The position numbers and the translations under genes were made by a program. Below, piece after piece: positions 1 to 7,445 of a DNA stretch of 36,673 nucleotides. The stretch's first letter is position 1. Every line of letters begins with the position of its first letter. A model generated the notes under the pieces. That model searched no databases. It saw only the letters and a list, made by a program, of their open reading frames with translations, and was not told the DNA's origin. Origin of the DNA: Muribaculaceae bacterium (GTDB taxonomy: Bacteria > Bacteroidota > Bacteroidia > Bacteroidales > Muribaculaceae); contig JAFYYG010000049.1 in assembly GCA_017557625.1 (NCBI GenBank), positions 1 through 36,673 on the forward strand. Direction: 5' to 3'.

Positions 1-31
1 ATTTATTTAACAATTTAAAATTCATACAATT

Positions 32-268
32 ATGTCAGAAATTCAAGAAAGAGTAACAGCGATTATCGTTGAGAAATTGGGTGTTAGTGAGTCACAAGTC
101 ACTCCTGAGGCAACATTTGCACAGGATCTCGGTGCCGACAGCCTCGACACTGTAGAGCTCATCATGGAGCTTGAGAAGGAATTTGACATTACTATTCCCG
201 ATGCAGAGACCGAGAAGATTCAAACAGTGGGCGACGCTGTTTCCTTCATCGAGGCTGCTAAAGCTTGA
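32..268 (+). CDS. acpP: Acyl carrier protein
   Basis: Small acidic 78-residue protein that carries growing acyl chains on a phosphopantetheine arm in type II fatty acid synthesis in the cytoplasm. The attachment motif [10 protein letters not shown] is present, with the modified serine at residue 37, and length and charge are normal for the family. It lies 21 bases before fabF, its functional partner, and the two are probably co-transcribed; acpP-fabF-rnc is a common Bacteroidales order. The promoter must lie at or beyond the left edge of the window. Confidence 0.98.
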   Translation: MSEIQERVTAIIVEKLGVSESQVTPEATFAQDLGADSLDTVELIMELEKEFDITIPDAETEKIQTVGDAVSFIEAAKA

Positions 269-289
269 TAGAAATACATTTCCTTATTT

Positions 290-1549
290 ATGGAATTAAA
301 GAGAGTAGTGGTAACAGGTCTTGGTGCCATCACTCCCCTTGGAAACGACGTTGAGACCACTTGGGCCAACGCCATCAACGGAGTGAGCGGTGCAGGACCT
401 ATTACTCATTTTGATGCCTCACTGTTCAAGACACAGTTTGCCTGCGAGGTCAAGGGCTTTAATGTGGACGAGTATCTGGACCGCCGCGACGCACGTCGCA
501 TGGACCTTTACTGCCACTATGCAATGGCAAGTGCCACACAGGCCCTCGCCGACTCGAAGCTCCTTGACGACGAGAGCGTTGACCGCAACGAGATAGGAGT
601 CATCTATGGCTCCGGCATCGGCGGCCTTCACACTTTCGAGAGCGAGGCAGGCTACTATGCCAAGAACGAGGAGAAGGGTCCCAAGTACAACCCGTTCTTT
701 ATTCCGATGATGATTGCCGACATCGCTGCCGGCCACATCTCGATAAAGTGGGGGCTGCGCGGTCCTAACTATGGCATCGTGTCGGCATGCGCCACATCGA
801 CCAATGCCCTTATTGACGCTTTCAACTACGTGCGCTTGGGTAAGGCCACAGCCATCATCACCGGTGGCTCGGAGGCCGCTATCTACCCGGCTGGCGTGGG
901 AGGCTTCAACTCAATGAAGGCCATCTCCACCCGCAACGAAAGTCCTGAAACCGCTTCGCGCCCCTTCAGCGGTTCGCGCGACGGCTTCGTGATGGGCGAG
1001 GGTGGCGTGACGCTGGTGTTTGAGGAATTGGAGCACGCTCTGGCACGCGGTGCCAAGATTTATGCCGAGGTGATAGGCGGCGGCATGAGCGCCGACGCTT
1101 ACCACATCACCGCCAGCCATCCCGAGGGTCTTGGCGCATCGCTCGTGATGAAACGCGCTCTTGAGGATGCCGGAATCACAGCCGATGATGTTGACTATAT
1201 CAACGTTCACGGCACATCGACTCCCGTTGGCGACCTCAGCGAGGCACAGGCCATTCTCGAGGTGTTTGGCAAGCACGCCTATGAGCTCAACATCAGCTCC
1301 ACCAAGTCGATGACCGGCCACATGCTCGGTGCCACCGGCGCTATGGAGGCCCTGTTCTGCGTCAAGGCATGCCAGGACGGAATCGTTCCTCCCACCATCA
1401 ACCATGAGGATGGCGACAACGATCCCGAGATTGACTACAACCTCAACTTCACCTTCAACAAGGCTCAGCGCCGAGAGGTGAAAGTGGCGTTGTCTAACAC
1501 ATTCGGCTTCGGCGGTCACAACGCCAGCCTTATTGTGAAGAAGTACTGA
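290..1549 (+). CDS. fabF: Beta-ketoacyl-ACP synthase II
   Basis: Condensing enzyme that extends acyl-ACP with malonyl-ACP in fatty acid elongation. The 419-residue length fits FabF. The thiolase-fold catalytic set is complete: Cys167 in SACATSTNA, His307 in NVHGTSTPVGD, and Lys339/His344 in STKSMTGHMLGATG. The glycine-rich C-terminal NTFGFGGHNAS motif is also present. It follows acpP closely and is followed by rnc after 68 bases. Nothing in it is unusual. Confidence 0.98.
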   Translation: MELKRVVVTGLGAITPLGNDVETTWANAINGVSGAGPITHFDASLFKTQFACEVKGFNVDEYLDRRDARRMDLYCHYAMASATQALADSKLLDDESVDRNEIGVIYGSGIGGLHTFESEAGYYAKNEEKGPKYNPFFIPMMIADIAAGHISIKWGLRGPNYGIVSACATSTNALIDAFNYVRLGKATAIITGGSEAAIYPAGVGGFNSMKAISTRNESPETASRPFSGSRDGFVMGEGGVTLVFEELEHALARGAKIYAEVIGGGMSADAYHITASHPEGLGASLVMKRALEDAGITADDVDYINVHGTSTPVGDLSEAQAILEVFGKHAYELNISSTKSMTGHMLGATGAMEALFCVKACQDGIVPPTINHEDGDNDPEIDYNLNFTFNKAQRREVKVALSNTFGFGGHNASLIVKKY

Positions 1550-1617
1550 TTTGTTAAACCTAAAGATGGCAAGGCAAGCACCATAGCTTCCTGCATGAGG
1601 CACGTGGTAGTCCTGCC

Positions 1618-2433
1618 ATGAAAACGCTCGACTACACGACCTTGTTTGACAGAATCATATCAGTCGTAAAGTTCCTTTTCGCTAAGGAAAAGGAACTTTA
1701 TGTTTTTATTCATGGCATAACAGGGTTCTATCCGCTTCACATCGAGTACTATAAACTCGCATTCGTCCACCGCTCCCTGCCGGTAAAGACCGCCGACGGA
1801 CGATGGGCCAACAATGAGCGCCTGGAGTTCTTGGGGGATGCCATCCTCGATGCAGTGGTCGGCGCCTATCTCTACGACCGCTACCCCAAGAAGCACGAGG
1901 GGTTCCTTACCAGCACCCGCGCCAAGATTGTGCAGCGCGAGAGTCTGAACCGCATTGGCAAGGTGTTCCGCCTTGAGTCACACGTGAGGGCATCAACACA
2001 CTCTTCAAGCCACAACTCCTACATTAGCGGCAACGCTGTGGAGGCACTCGTGGGTGCCATCTATCTTGACCGTGGTTACAAAGCCTGCAAGGAGTTCATA
2101 GAGAAGAAGATAATCGCCGACAATCTTGACCTCCGTGAGCTCGTGAAGACCGAACAGAACTACAAGTCGCGACTCATAGAGTGGACACAGAAGTACAGGG
2201 TGCAAATCGAGTTCCAACTCATCGACACAATTAATGATTCTGAAGGAAATCCAGTGTTCCGCACCGCCGTACTGCTCGGTGGCATCTTTGCCGCCGACGG
2301 TGAGGGCTACAGCAAGAAAGAGTCGCACCAAGCCGCCAGCAAGAAAACCTACGAGCGACTCAAAAAAAACCAAATCTTCCGCGAACAAGTGCTCTCGACA
2401 GCAGCGCCAATTCCTAATGCTTCACAGCAGTAG
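1618..2433 (+). CDS. rnc: Ribonuclease III
   Basis: Double-strand-specific endoribonuclease for rRNA and mRNA processing. The signature NNERLEFLGDAILD lies near residues 62-75, the second acidic motif (GNAVEALVGAIYLD) near 140, and a double-stranded-RNA-binding domain occupies roughly residues 185-255. At 271 residues it is longer than E. coli RNase III because of an N-terminal extension and a short C-terminal tail, as is usual in Bacteroidetes. The extension (FAKEKELYVFIHGITGFYP) resembles Bacteroides homologues as I remember them, so the start at 1618 is kept. A perfect 14-bp inverted repeat lies inside codons 17-28. A broken copy of an internal stretch occurs at about 3779-3862. Confidence 0.96.
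   Translation: MKTLDYTTLFDRIISVVKFLFAKEKELYVFIHGITGFYPLHIEYYKLAFVHRSLPVKTADGRWANNERLEFLGDAILDAVVGAYLYDRYPKKHEGFLTSTRAKIVQRESLNRIGKVFRLESHVRASTHSSSHNSYISGNAVEALVGAIYLDRGYKACKEFIEKKIIADNLDLRELVKTEQNYKSRLIEWTQKYRVQIEFQLIDTINDSEGNPVFRTAVLLGGIFAADGEGYSKKESHQAASKKTYERLKKNQIFREQVLSTAAPIPNASQQ
1667..1700 (+). other. Perfect 14-bp stem hairpin inside rnc
   Basis: Positions 1667-1680 are the exact reverse complement of 1687-1700, leaving a 6-base loop (GCTAAG). The stem lies entirely inside the rnc reading frame and is followed by a T-rich stretch, so the RNA could form an RNase III-type duplex or an attenuator-like structure. The inverted repeat is seen directly; the function is inferred. Confidence 0.7.
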
Positions 2434-2489
2434 ATTAATAACAAATAAAAACCTGGGAAATAAATTATTAACATATAAATTCTTAAAAA

Positions 2490-2855
2490 ATGAAAGAGTT
2501 GAAAACTATAATTGCCGTGCTTGTTTTTGCGCTTACACTTGTGAGCTGCAATAATGGCGATAAAAACTCAAGCAGTGATTCAGGGGCTGTGGTAGGCTCA
2601 TCTCAAAGTTCTTGCACAAGGGGCGCTGTAGTACCTGATTCAACACGGGTTTCTTGCACAAGGGGCGCTGTTGATTCTACACCTGGTGATAATCAAGCTT
2701 CAAGAGATCCAAATGGTGGATTTAGTGGGGGGTCTTTTGGTGACAATGATGCTGCAAGGGAACCCGATGGTGGATATAATGGTAATTTTGGTGACAATGA
2801 TGCTGCAAGACTACCCAATGGTGGATTTGGTGGCGGTCAAACGAAAAGACTGTGA
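2490..2855 (+). CDS. Small repeat-containing lipoprotein
   Basis: A 121-residue protein of unknown function. The N-terminus is a lipoprotein signal (hydrophobic MKELKTIIAVLVFALTLVSC, lipid-modified Cys20). The mature part is Ser/Gly/Asn/Asp-rich and built of duplications: the word SCTRGAV occurs twice, encoded by an identical 21-bp repeat at 2609-2629 and 2651-2671, and a 17-residue unit around GDNDAAR.P.GG occurs in tandem, with an identical 24-bp core at 2735-2758 and 2786-2809. It looks disordered, perhaps a linker or surface tether. It lies 39 bases before the zinc peptidase gene, also a lipoprotein, and both may have entered the locus together, since a piece of rnc lies beyond them. I recognise no family. 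Confidence 0.75.
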   Translation: MKELKTIIAVLVFALTLVSCNNGDKNSSSDSGAVVGSSQSSCTRGAVVPDSTRVSCTRGAVDSTPGDNQASRDPNGGFSGGSFGDNDAAREPDGGYNGNFGDNDAARLPNGGFGGGQTKRL

Positions 2856-2894
2856 TAGCATTATTGTTAAGCCTAGAAAAAATAATTGAAAACT

Positions 2895-3755
2895 ATGAGA
2901 TTATTCAAAGCTTTAATAGTCCTTTTGGCCATTTCACTGTCGTTGGGTGGCTGTAGTAAGAAGAAAAGAGTTCATCACGACGATGATTCGTCATCAAGTG
3001 AGATGTCGTCAAAGTGTGACTCCGATTCAGCGGTTCAAACAATAGACATTGAACCTCAAGTTGTGGATGTGAGTAATCCGGATTTCTCGCCTGAGGAGCA
3101 GGAGCTTGCAAAATTCTCAAACCAGATTTTTGCTGGTACCGAGGATGAGTGGTCTAAGATTCTGAATGAGCAGGGATTGGGAGAGTATCGCAAGCCCACT
3201 TTGGTGCTCTACACTGGCTCAACAAGCACTGCTTGCGGTCAGGGGCAGGCAGCGATGGGACCATTCTATTGCGGTAAAGACCAGACAATCTACCTCGACA
3301 TGTCGTTTTTCTCTGATATGAAACAACGGTTGGGTGCTGATGGTGATCTTGCCTATGCCTATATGATAGCCCACGAGGTGGGGCACCATGTGGAGTACCT
3401 CACAGGTGTGCTTGACAAGATTCACGCCAAGATGCGTCAGTATGGTCCGGGGGTTGAGGCTAATAAAGAGAGCGTGCGCATAGAGCTTCTTGCTGACTAC
3501 CTTGCTGGATGCTGGGCACACTACGACAATGAGCGTTTCGGCTCACTTGATGATGGCGACTTGAGAGAGGCTATCGACTGCGTAATGTGGATTGGCGACG
3601 ATTACCTTCAGAAGAGCCAAGGCTATGCCTTGCCCGAGCGCTTTACACATGGCACCGTTGAGCAACGCATGCGCTGGTTCAAGGCAGGCTATGAGAGCGG
3701 CGATGTGAAGCGCGGTATTAACGCTGTACTGAGTCTCAGTTACAGCCAACTGTAA
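2895..3755 (+). CDS. YpfJ-type putative neutral zinc metallopeptidase, lipoprotein
   Basis: Predicted membrane-anchored metallopeptidase of the YpfJ family (Zn_peptidase, DUF2248-like). The zinc site HEVGHH sits near residue 160 and the downstream acidic ligand motif ELLADYLAGCWA near residue 200, both as expected for the family; the substrate is unknown. An ATG at 2895 gives a clean lipoprotein signal ending LSLGGC (Cys20), so it is preferred over the in-frame TTG at 2886. A basic stretch, an Asp run and a Ser-rich linker follow the cysteine before the catalytic domain. It is probably co-transcribed with the upstream small lipoprotein. Confidence 0.85.
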   Translation: MRLFKALIVLLAISLSLGGCSKKKRVHHDDDSSSSEMSSKCDSDSAVQTIDIEPQVVDVSNPDFSPEEQELAKFSNQIFAGTEDEWSKILNEQGLGEYRKPTLVLYTGSTSTACGQGQAAMGPFYCGKDQTIYLDMSFFSDMKQRLGADGDLAYAYMIAHEVGHHVEYLTGVLDKIHAKMRQYGPGVEANKESVRIELLADYLAGCWAHYDNERFGSLDDGDLREAIDCVMWIGDDYLQKSQGYALPERFTHGTVEQRMRWFKAGYESGDVKRGINAVLSLSYSQL

Positions 3756-3778
3756 TTCTAGTTTAACATACTGAAAAC

Positions 3779-3862
3779 TATAAATCACTACTCATAGAAT
3801 GGACGAGAAGTATAGGGTACAAATCGAGTTCCAACTAATTGATACTATCAATGACACAGAGG
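3779..3862 (+). pseudogene. Displaced fragment of an rnc allele
   Basis: This stretch aligns with rnc positions about 2155-2250. In frame it reads YKSLLIEWT then KYRVQIEFQLIDTINDTEG, against YKSRLIEWTQKYRVQIEFQLIDTINDSEG in the intact gene. A single-base deletion after the TGGAC codons breaks the frame, and there is no start. Most differences are synonymous third-position changes, so the copy diverged while it was coding. It is therefore more likely the remnant of a different allele than a recent copy of the adjacent gene. The two lipoprotein genes lie between the intact gene and this scrap. Confidence 0.85.
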
Positions 3863-3990
3863 GCGCTCAATAATCAAACTATTAAAAACGATTATATACT
3901 AAAGAAGAATAAAACAATCAACAATTTCAGTATAATTAGTTGATTGAATTTTTAGTGGACTCAAATTATATTCACTAAAACGTTACAAAT

Positions 3991-4371
3991 ATGAAGAAAA
4001 CACTTTTGTTACTGGCAATCATGTTGCCATTCATCTTCACCTCATGTGGAGACGACAATGATGTGCTCTCATCTATGGAGCAGGAACTTGTGGGAGAATG
4101 GGCTATTATTAAAACCACTGACACACAGGCCGATGACTATCATTATGTTTTTAATAAAGAACGCACTGGCTCACGCAGGCACATTGTGAATGGTGAAGTG
4201 GTGACCGATGTGCCGTTCAATTGGACTCTGAACGGCAACACCTTGACACTGGATTATATTGGTCAGAAATTGGTTATGGAAATCACCATGAAAATCAATC
4301 AGATGCATGTGGTATATGTCGCCACTGGAGCCACCGAAGACTATAAAAAAGTGGTCAGCACTGAGGACTAA
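3991..4371 (+). CDS. Lipocalin-like lipoprotein
   Basis: A 126-residue lipoprotein with signal peptide and lipobox FTSC (Cys19). The cysteine is followed by GDDND, an acidic start resembling the lipoprotein export signal that sends Bacteroidetes lipoproteins to the cell surface. The mature part (LVGEWAIIKTTD, then strand-rich segments ending in MHVVYV) looks like the short lipocalin-like beta-barrels common in Bacteroidales, which begin with a GxW motif. Ligand and function are unknown. It is monocistronic, with a strong hairpin terminator at 4416-4454. Confidence 0.75.
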   Translation: MKKTLLLLAIMLPFIFTSCGDDNDVLSSMEQELVGEWAIIKTTDTQADDYHYVFNKERTGSRRHIVNGEVVTDVPFNWTLNGNTLTLDYIGQKLVMEITMKINQMHVVYVATGATEDYKKVVSTED

Positions 4372-4415
4372 TCCCTAAAAACAAACAGTGGTTCAACAGC
4401 CGTTATATAATGGCA

Positions 4416-4454
4416 GACAAAAGCAAAAGTCAGGAGCTGATTTTTGCTTTTGTC
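4416..4454 (+). terminator. Hairpin terminator after the lipocalin-like gene
   Basis: A perfect 13-bp stem (4416-4428 with 4442-4454) with a 13-base loop and A/T-rich arms that supply the T-run on either strand. It lies 45 bases after the stop codon. Confidence 0.8.
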
Positions 4455-4713
4455 TTCTTATTTCTTCTACACCTCTCCCCCAACCTTTTTCCTGTTTTTC
4501 TGAAAGAGACACACCAAAGCATAAGCGATTCAGCATTGGAAGATGCTGGGCGGGTCGAAGACCCGACTTCAATCATAGAAGACCATGCAAGAACCCCAGA
4601 GGGGTTCGCAGCTTTGTCTCTATAAATCGACTACCTATGTGCCTCGGAGAGGAACTTCAACTGAAAATAAACCCATAAATGGCTAAAAATAGATTGGCGA
4701 AGAAGATTAAGCT
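4455..4713. repeat. Non-coding spacer with two palindromes (REP-like)
   Basis: No credible gene. Two small perfect hairpins stand out: CGGGTC-GAA-GACCCG at 4551-4565 and GAACCCC-AGA-GGGGTTC at 4591-4607. The second, followed by a short AT-rich tail, resembles the ACCCC..GGGGT palindromes scattered between genes in many Bacteroidetes genomes. That comparison is from memory and needs a genome-wide search. Confidence 0.5.
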
Positions 4714-5273
4714 CTACTCACCCACTGGTGCTGTGGGGTTGAAGTAGTAGCTGTCGTTGCCTTTGTTGCCTTCCTCGAGCTCATGGTCGATGTCCTCGTA
4801 CTCGCTGTGCTTGCTCTTGTACTCTGGCACAAACTGCTTCATGCTCTTTACCATGTCGTGAATGTTGCCGCTCTGAGCGAGCTCGATGATATTGTCGATG
4901 TTATTGCACACGTCGAGATAATCATATTTGCGCACCTGCGCAATCATAATCTTCTCATTGTCGGTCTTGATTGTGTTCTCCTTGTCGTTGAGCAGTTCCT
5001 CATAGAGCTTCTCGCCTGGGCGCAGGCCAATCTCCTCAATCTTGATATCGATGTGCGGACGCAGGCCCGCCAGCGAAATCATGCGTGTGGCGAGGTCGTA
5101 GATGCGCACAGGCTGCCCCATGTCGAAGATATAGATCTCACCGCCATGCCCCATGCAACCAGCCTCGAGCACGAGCGAGCATGCCTCGGGGATGGTCATG
5201 AAGTAACGGATGATGTCGCGGTGAGTGACGGTGACAGAACCTCCATTTTCTATCTGCTTGCGGAACAACGGAA
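4714..5273 (-). pseudogene. Orphan 3' end of a second FlaA1/CapD-type dehydratase allele
   Basis: Reads in frame as the C-terminal ~185 residues of the dehydratase at 6886-8892, from IPLFRKQIENGG to the identical end FNPTAPVGE, but has no start and no NAD-binding part. The repeat 4709-5273 matches 6881-7445. The last ~95 bases (4709-4803) are identical, whereas the rest differs every 10-15 bases, mostly at synonymous positions (protein changes include SVTVTHRD for PVTVTHRE and HIDIKIEE for NVDIKIEE). This suggests a diverged allele left behind by recombination, with sharing or conversion at the extreme 3' end. At 5273 it is joined abruptly to an unrelated transporter fragment. Confidence 0.9.
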
Positions 5274-5500
5274 TGTCTGCGCCAGTGGCACAGGAGAGGT
5301 CAGCGCACCATTGGTAGCCTTTGTGAGTGCCTTGCCAGGCGTGGCCATTGTGAGAGGAATGGAGCCGGAAATGCCAGCATGCCACACGACGAAGCCACTG
5401 TAGGCCGATGCGATAAGAAGCCGATAATCGACATCAGAACGCTGACGCGCAATTGCCTTGGCAAACACGACACCGACGATAAGGCCAAAACCCTGGGACT
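5274..5500 (-). pseudogene. Fragment of a short-chain fatty acid transporter (AtoE-like)
   Basis: The minus strand reads GFGLIVGVVFAKAIARQ followed by VDYRLLIASAYSGFVVWHAG and ISGSIPLTMATPGKAL, then TNGALTSPVPLAQT. The SGFVVWHAGxSGSIPL stretch is characteristic of the AtoE/SCFA transporter family as I know it. Only about 75 residues from the middle of the protein remain; both ends stop at junctions, with the dehydratase remnant on one side and the tail of an oppositely oriented gene on the other. It is not expressible as a transporter. Confidence 0.75.
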
Positions 5501-5810
5501 CGATGTTAGCAAAGACGGCAAAACGGTAATTGTCACTTCGCAGGGTCACACCAGCAATGGTCGAACCATGGGAGGCATGGCAGTGAACATCTACCAAGTG
5601 GAGTATGCTGAGCCCGAGCCTTTGATCGTCGAGAAAGAGACCAGTGACAGCATTGCCACCACACCACAAGGCGGCAATGCTGCCCAAGACCAAGAGTCAA
5701 CAACAAGTTGGATGGGAACCACCAAAGGAAAGGTCACAACATTTGCTATCGCAGCAGTACTGATAGCTGCTGTTTCCATAGTCATTAAAAAGATAAGCCG
5801 AAAGAAATAA
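5499..5810 (+). pseudogene. Headless C-terminal piece of an unknown membrane-anchored protein
   Basis: The plus strand encodes a plausible protein tail: LGLDVSKDGKTVIVTSQGH, a linker rich in Glu/Ser/Thr/Gln, a single C-terminal membrane segment (TTFAIAAVLIAAVSIVI) and a basic KKISRKK end. No start codon belongs to it: the open frame continues upstream only as antisense of the transporter fragment. I do not recognise the family. It is the third scrap in a row and lies before a terminator shared with the convergent gene. Confidence 0.6.
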
Positions 5811-5860
5811 CCCTCAATCAACAAGTAAACAATGCCCCTAAGAGTTCATTTTTGTGGATA

Positions 5861-5900
5861 AAAAAACAGCATTAGGTTCATGTGAAACTAATGCTATTTT
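5861..5900. terminator. Bidirectional terminator hairpin
   Basis: AGCATTAG (5868-5875) pairs with CTAATGCT (5888-5895), flanked by an A-run on the left and ATTTT on the right, between a plus-strand gene remnant and the convergent minus-strand membrane protein gene. Confidence 0.75.
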
Positions 5901-5917
5901 CATATATGTACATATCA

Positions 5918-6862
5918 TCAATCCTTTCTGCGTTTCCAACTATAGATGTACCATAGCACTGTAGAAATTATAAGCGACAAAATTATAAATGTCCAAAAAA
6001 TAACTTTATTATACCTATCATAAAATGTGTATATATTATTTACTTGGTTACCATTTTTGTCATAGTAAATGCCAGTTTCACTATCATTAATTATTATACC
6101 ATCATCAGTATCATACAGACATAACCAACCAGTCTTCAAGTCCTTTTCAAACACAAATTTTCCATCTGGTCCATAAACATTACTATAAGCTACTTCTTCA
6201 CCTGCATTACTATATCTAAAAGTATAATACTCCCCATTAGTACAATGGAAACCAACATCGTCACCTCTAACACTTTTAAGGACTTTTCCTATTTTGTCAT
6301 TCTCATTCTCAAATACAATAAATTTGCGCTCTAATGTTACATATTTCAAGCAATCATACTCTCGCCATACAGTGCCTTCATAAGATAATTCATCATCAGG
6401 TTCTATTTTAACACCATTTATCTCAACACCACCAAAAGGATCCAATTTTACTGTGTCCCCATTTTCATATAATCGAACGTCTGAACAGGACCAATTGATT
6501 TTATTGTTATCTCTTGAATTGTGAAATTTAAAATGATTTAAAAAATAGCCATCAACAAAAAACATCAAAAAACCCATAGAAAAAACGGCAACAACCAGCA
6601 AAATAAAAAGAACAAGAATGCTATTTGTTGACTTCACAGCCAAGCTCAACTCATTTTTACGCTTTAGAGGTTTCCAAACGAAAAAATACCATAACAAAAA
6701 TATCGCTAATCCAACAAGAAACAATAAGAATAAAATTCTTTCAAATTTTTTATTGTGAACCGTTATCACTGCAAAAAAAATCACTGGAACCTCAGCGATT
6801 AATAAACAAAGAAGTCTTAATAAATACTTATCCATAATTGTTATATTTAAAAAAATTTTCAA
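5918..6862 (-). CDS. AT-rich membrane protein of unknown function
   Basis: A 314-residue protein with three hydrophobic segments near the N-terminus (about residues 12-32, 40-60 and 83-105), a soluble domain of ~180 residues rich in Asp, Tyr and short beta-strand patterns (YDTDDG, YYDKNGNQV), and a last membrane segment (~290-310) followed by the basic end SWKRRKD. A second ATG nine codons in (at 6835) is an equally good start. It lies 23 bases downstream of the dehydratase gene and is probably co-transcribed. Its codons are visibly more AT-rich than its neighbours' and it sits between two copies of the dehydratase 3' end, both pointing to transfer. I recognise no family. Confidence 0.7.
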   Translation of the reverse strand: MKIFLNITIMDKYLLRLLCLLIAEVPVIFFAVITVHNKKFERILFLLFLVGLAIFLLWYFFVWKPLKRKNELSLAVKSTNSILVLFILLVVAVFSMGFLMFFVDGYFLNHFKFHNSRDNNKINWSCSDVRLYENGDTVKLDPFGGVEINGVKIEPDDELSYEGTVWREYDCLKYVTLERKFIVFENENDKIGKVLKSVRGDDVGFHCTNGEYYTFRYSNAGEEVAYSNVYGPDGKFVFEKDLKTGWLCLYDTDDGIIINDSETGIYYDKNGNQVNNIYTFYDRYNKVIFWTFIILSLIISTVLWYIYSWKRRKD

Positions 6863-6880
6863 TTAAAAACTATTAATCAA

Positions 6881-7445
6881 AAGCTCTACTCACCCACTGG
6901 TGCTGTGGGGTTGAAGTAGTAGCTGTCGTTGCCTTTGTTGCCTTCCTCGAGCTCATGGTCGATGTCCTCGTACTCACTGTGCATGCTCTTATACTCTGGC
7001 ACAAATTGCTTCATGCTCTTGACCATGTCGTGGATATTGCCGCTCTGCGCTAGTTCGATGATATTGTCGATATTGTTGCACACATCAAAATAGTCGTACT
7101 TACGCACCTGTGCAATCATGATTTTCTCGTTGTCGGTCTTGATGGTGTTTTCCTTGTCGTTGAGCAGTTCCTCATAGAGCTTCTCGCCTGGACGCAGACC
7201 AATCTCCTCAATCTTGATGTCAACATTAGGACGCAGACCCGCCAGCGAAATCATGCGAGTGGCGAGGTCGTAGATACGCACCGGCTGCCCCATGTCGAAG
7301 ATGTAAATCTCACCGCCATGCCCCATGCAGCCTGCCTCGAGTACGAGTGAACAAGCCTCGGGGATGGTCATAAAGTAGCGGATGATTTCGCGGTGTGTAA
7401 CGGTCACAGGACCTCCGTTCTCAATCTGCTTACGGAACAAAGGAA
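6881..7445 (-). repeat. Long direct repeat of the dehydratase 3' end (copy in the intact gene)
   Basis: Direct repeat of 4709-5273 at an offset of 2172 bases. The first ~95 bases are identical and the rest differs at scattered, mainly synonymous sites. The two copies bracket the AT-rich membrane gene, the terminator and the transporter scrap. Confidence 0.9.

Noticed and set aside
911-1603. Long open frame on the minus strand over fabF
   Set aside because: It is exactly antisense to a textbook fabF, has no domain and no initiation signal; a codon-bias shadow.
4388-4678. 96-codon plus-strand frame after the lipocalin-like gene
   Set aside because: It runs through the terminator hairpin and two REP-like palindromes and has no plausible protein features.
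5379-5810. 143-codon plus-strand frame as a complete gene
   Set aside because: Its first ~40 codons are antisense to the transporter fragment; only the tail from about 5499 looks coding, so it is listed as a headless fragment.
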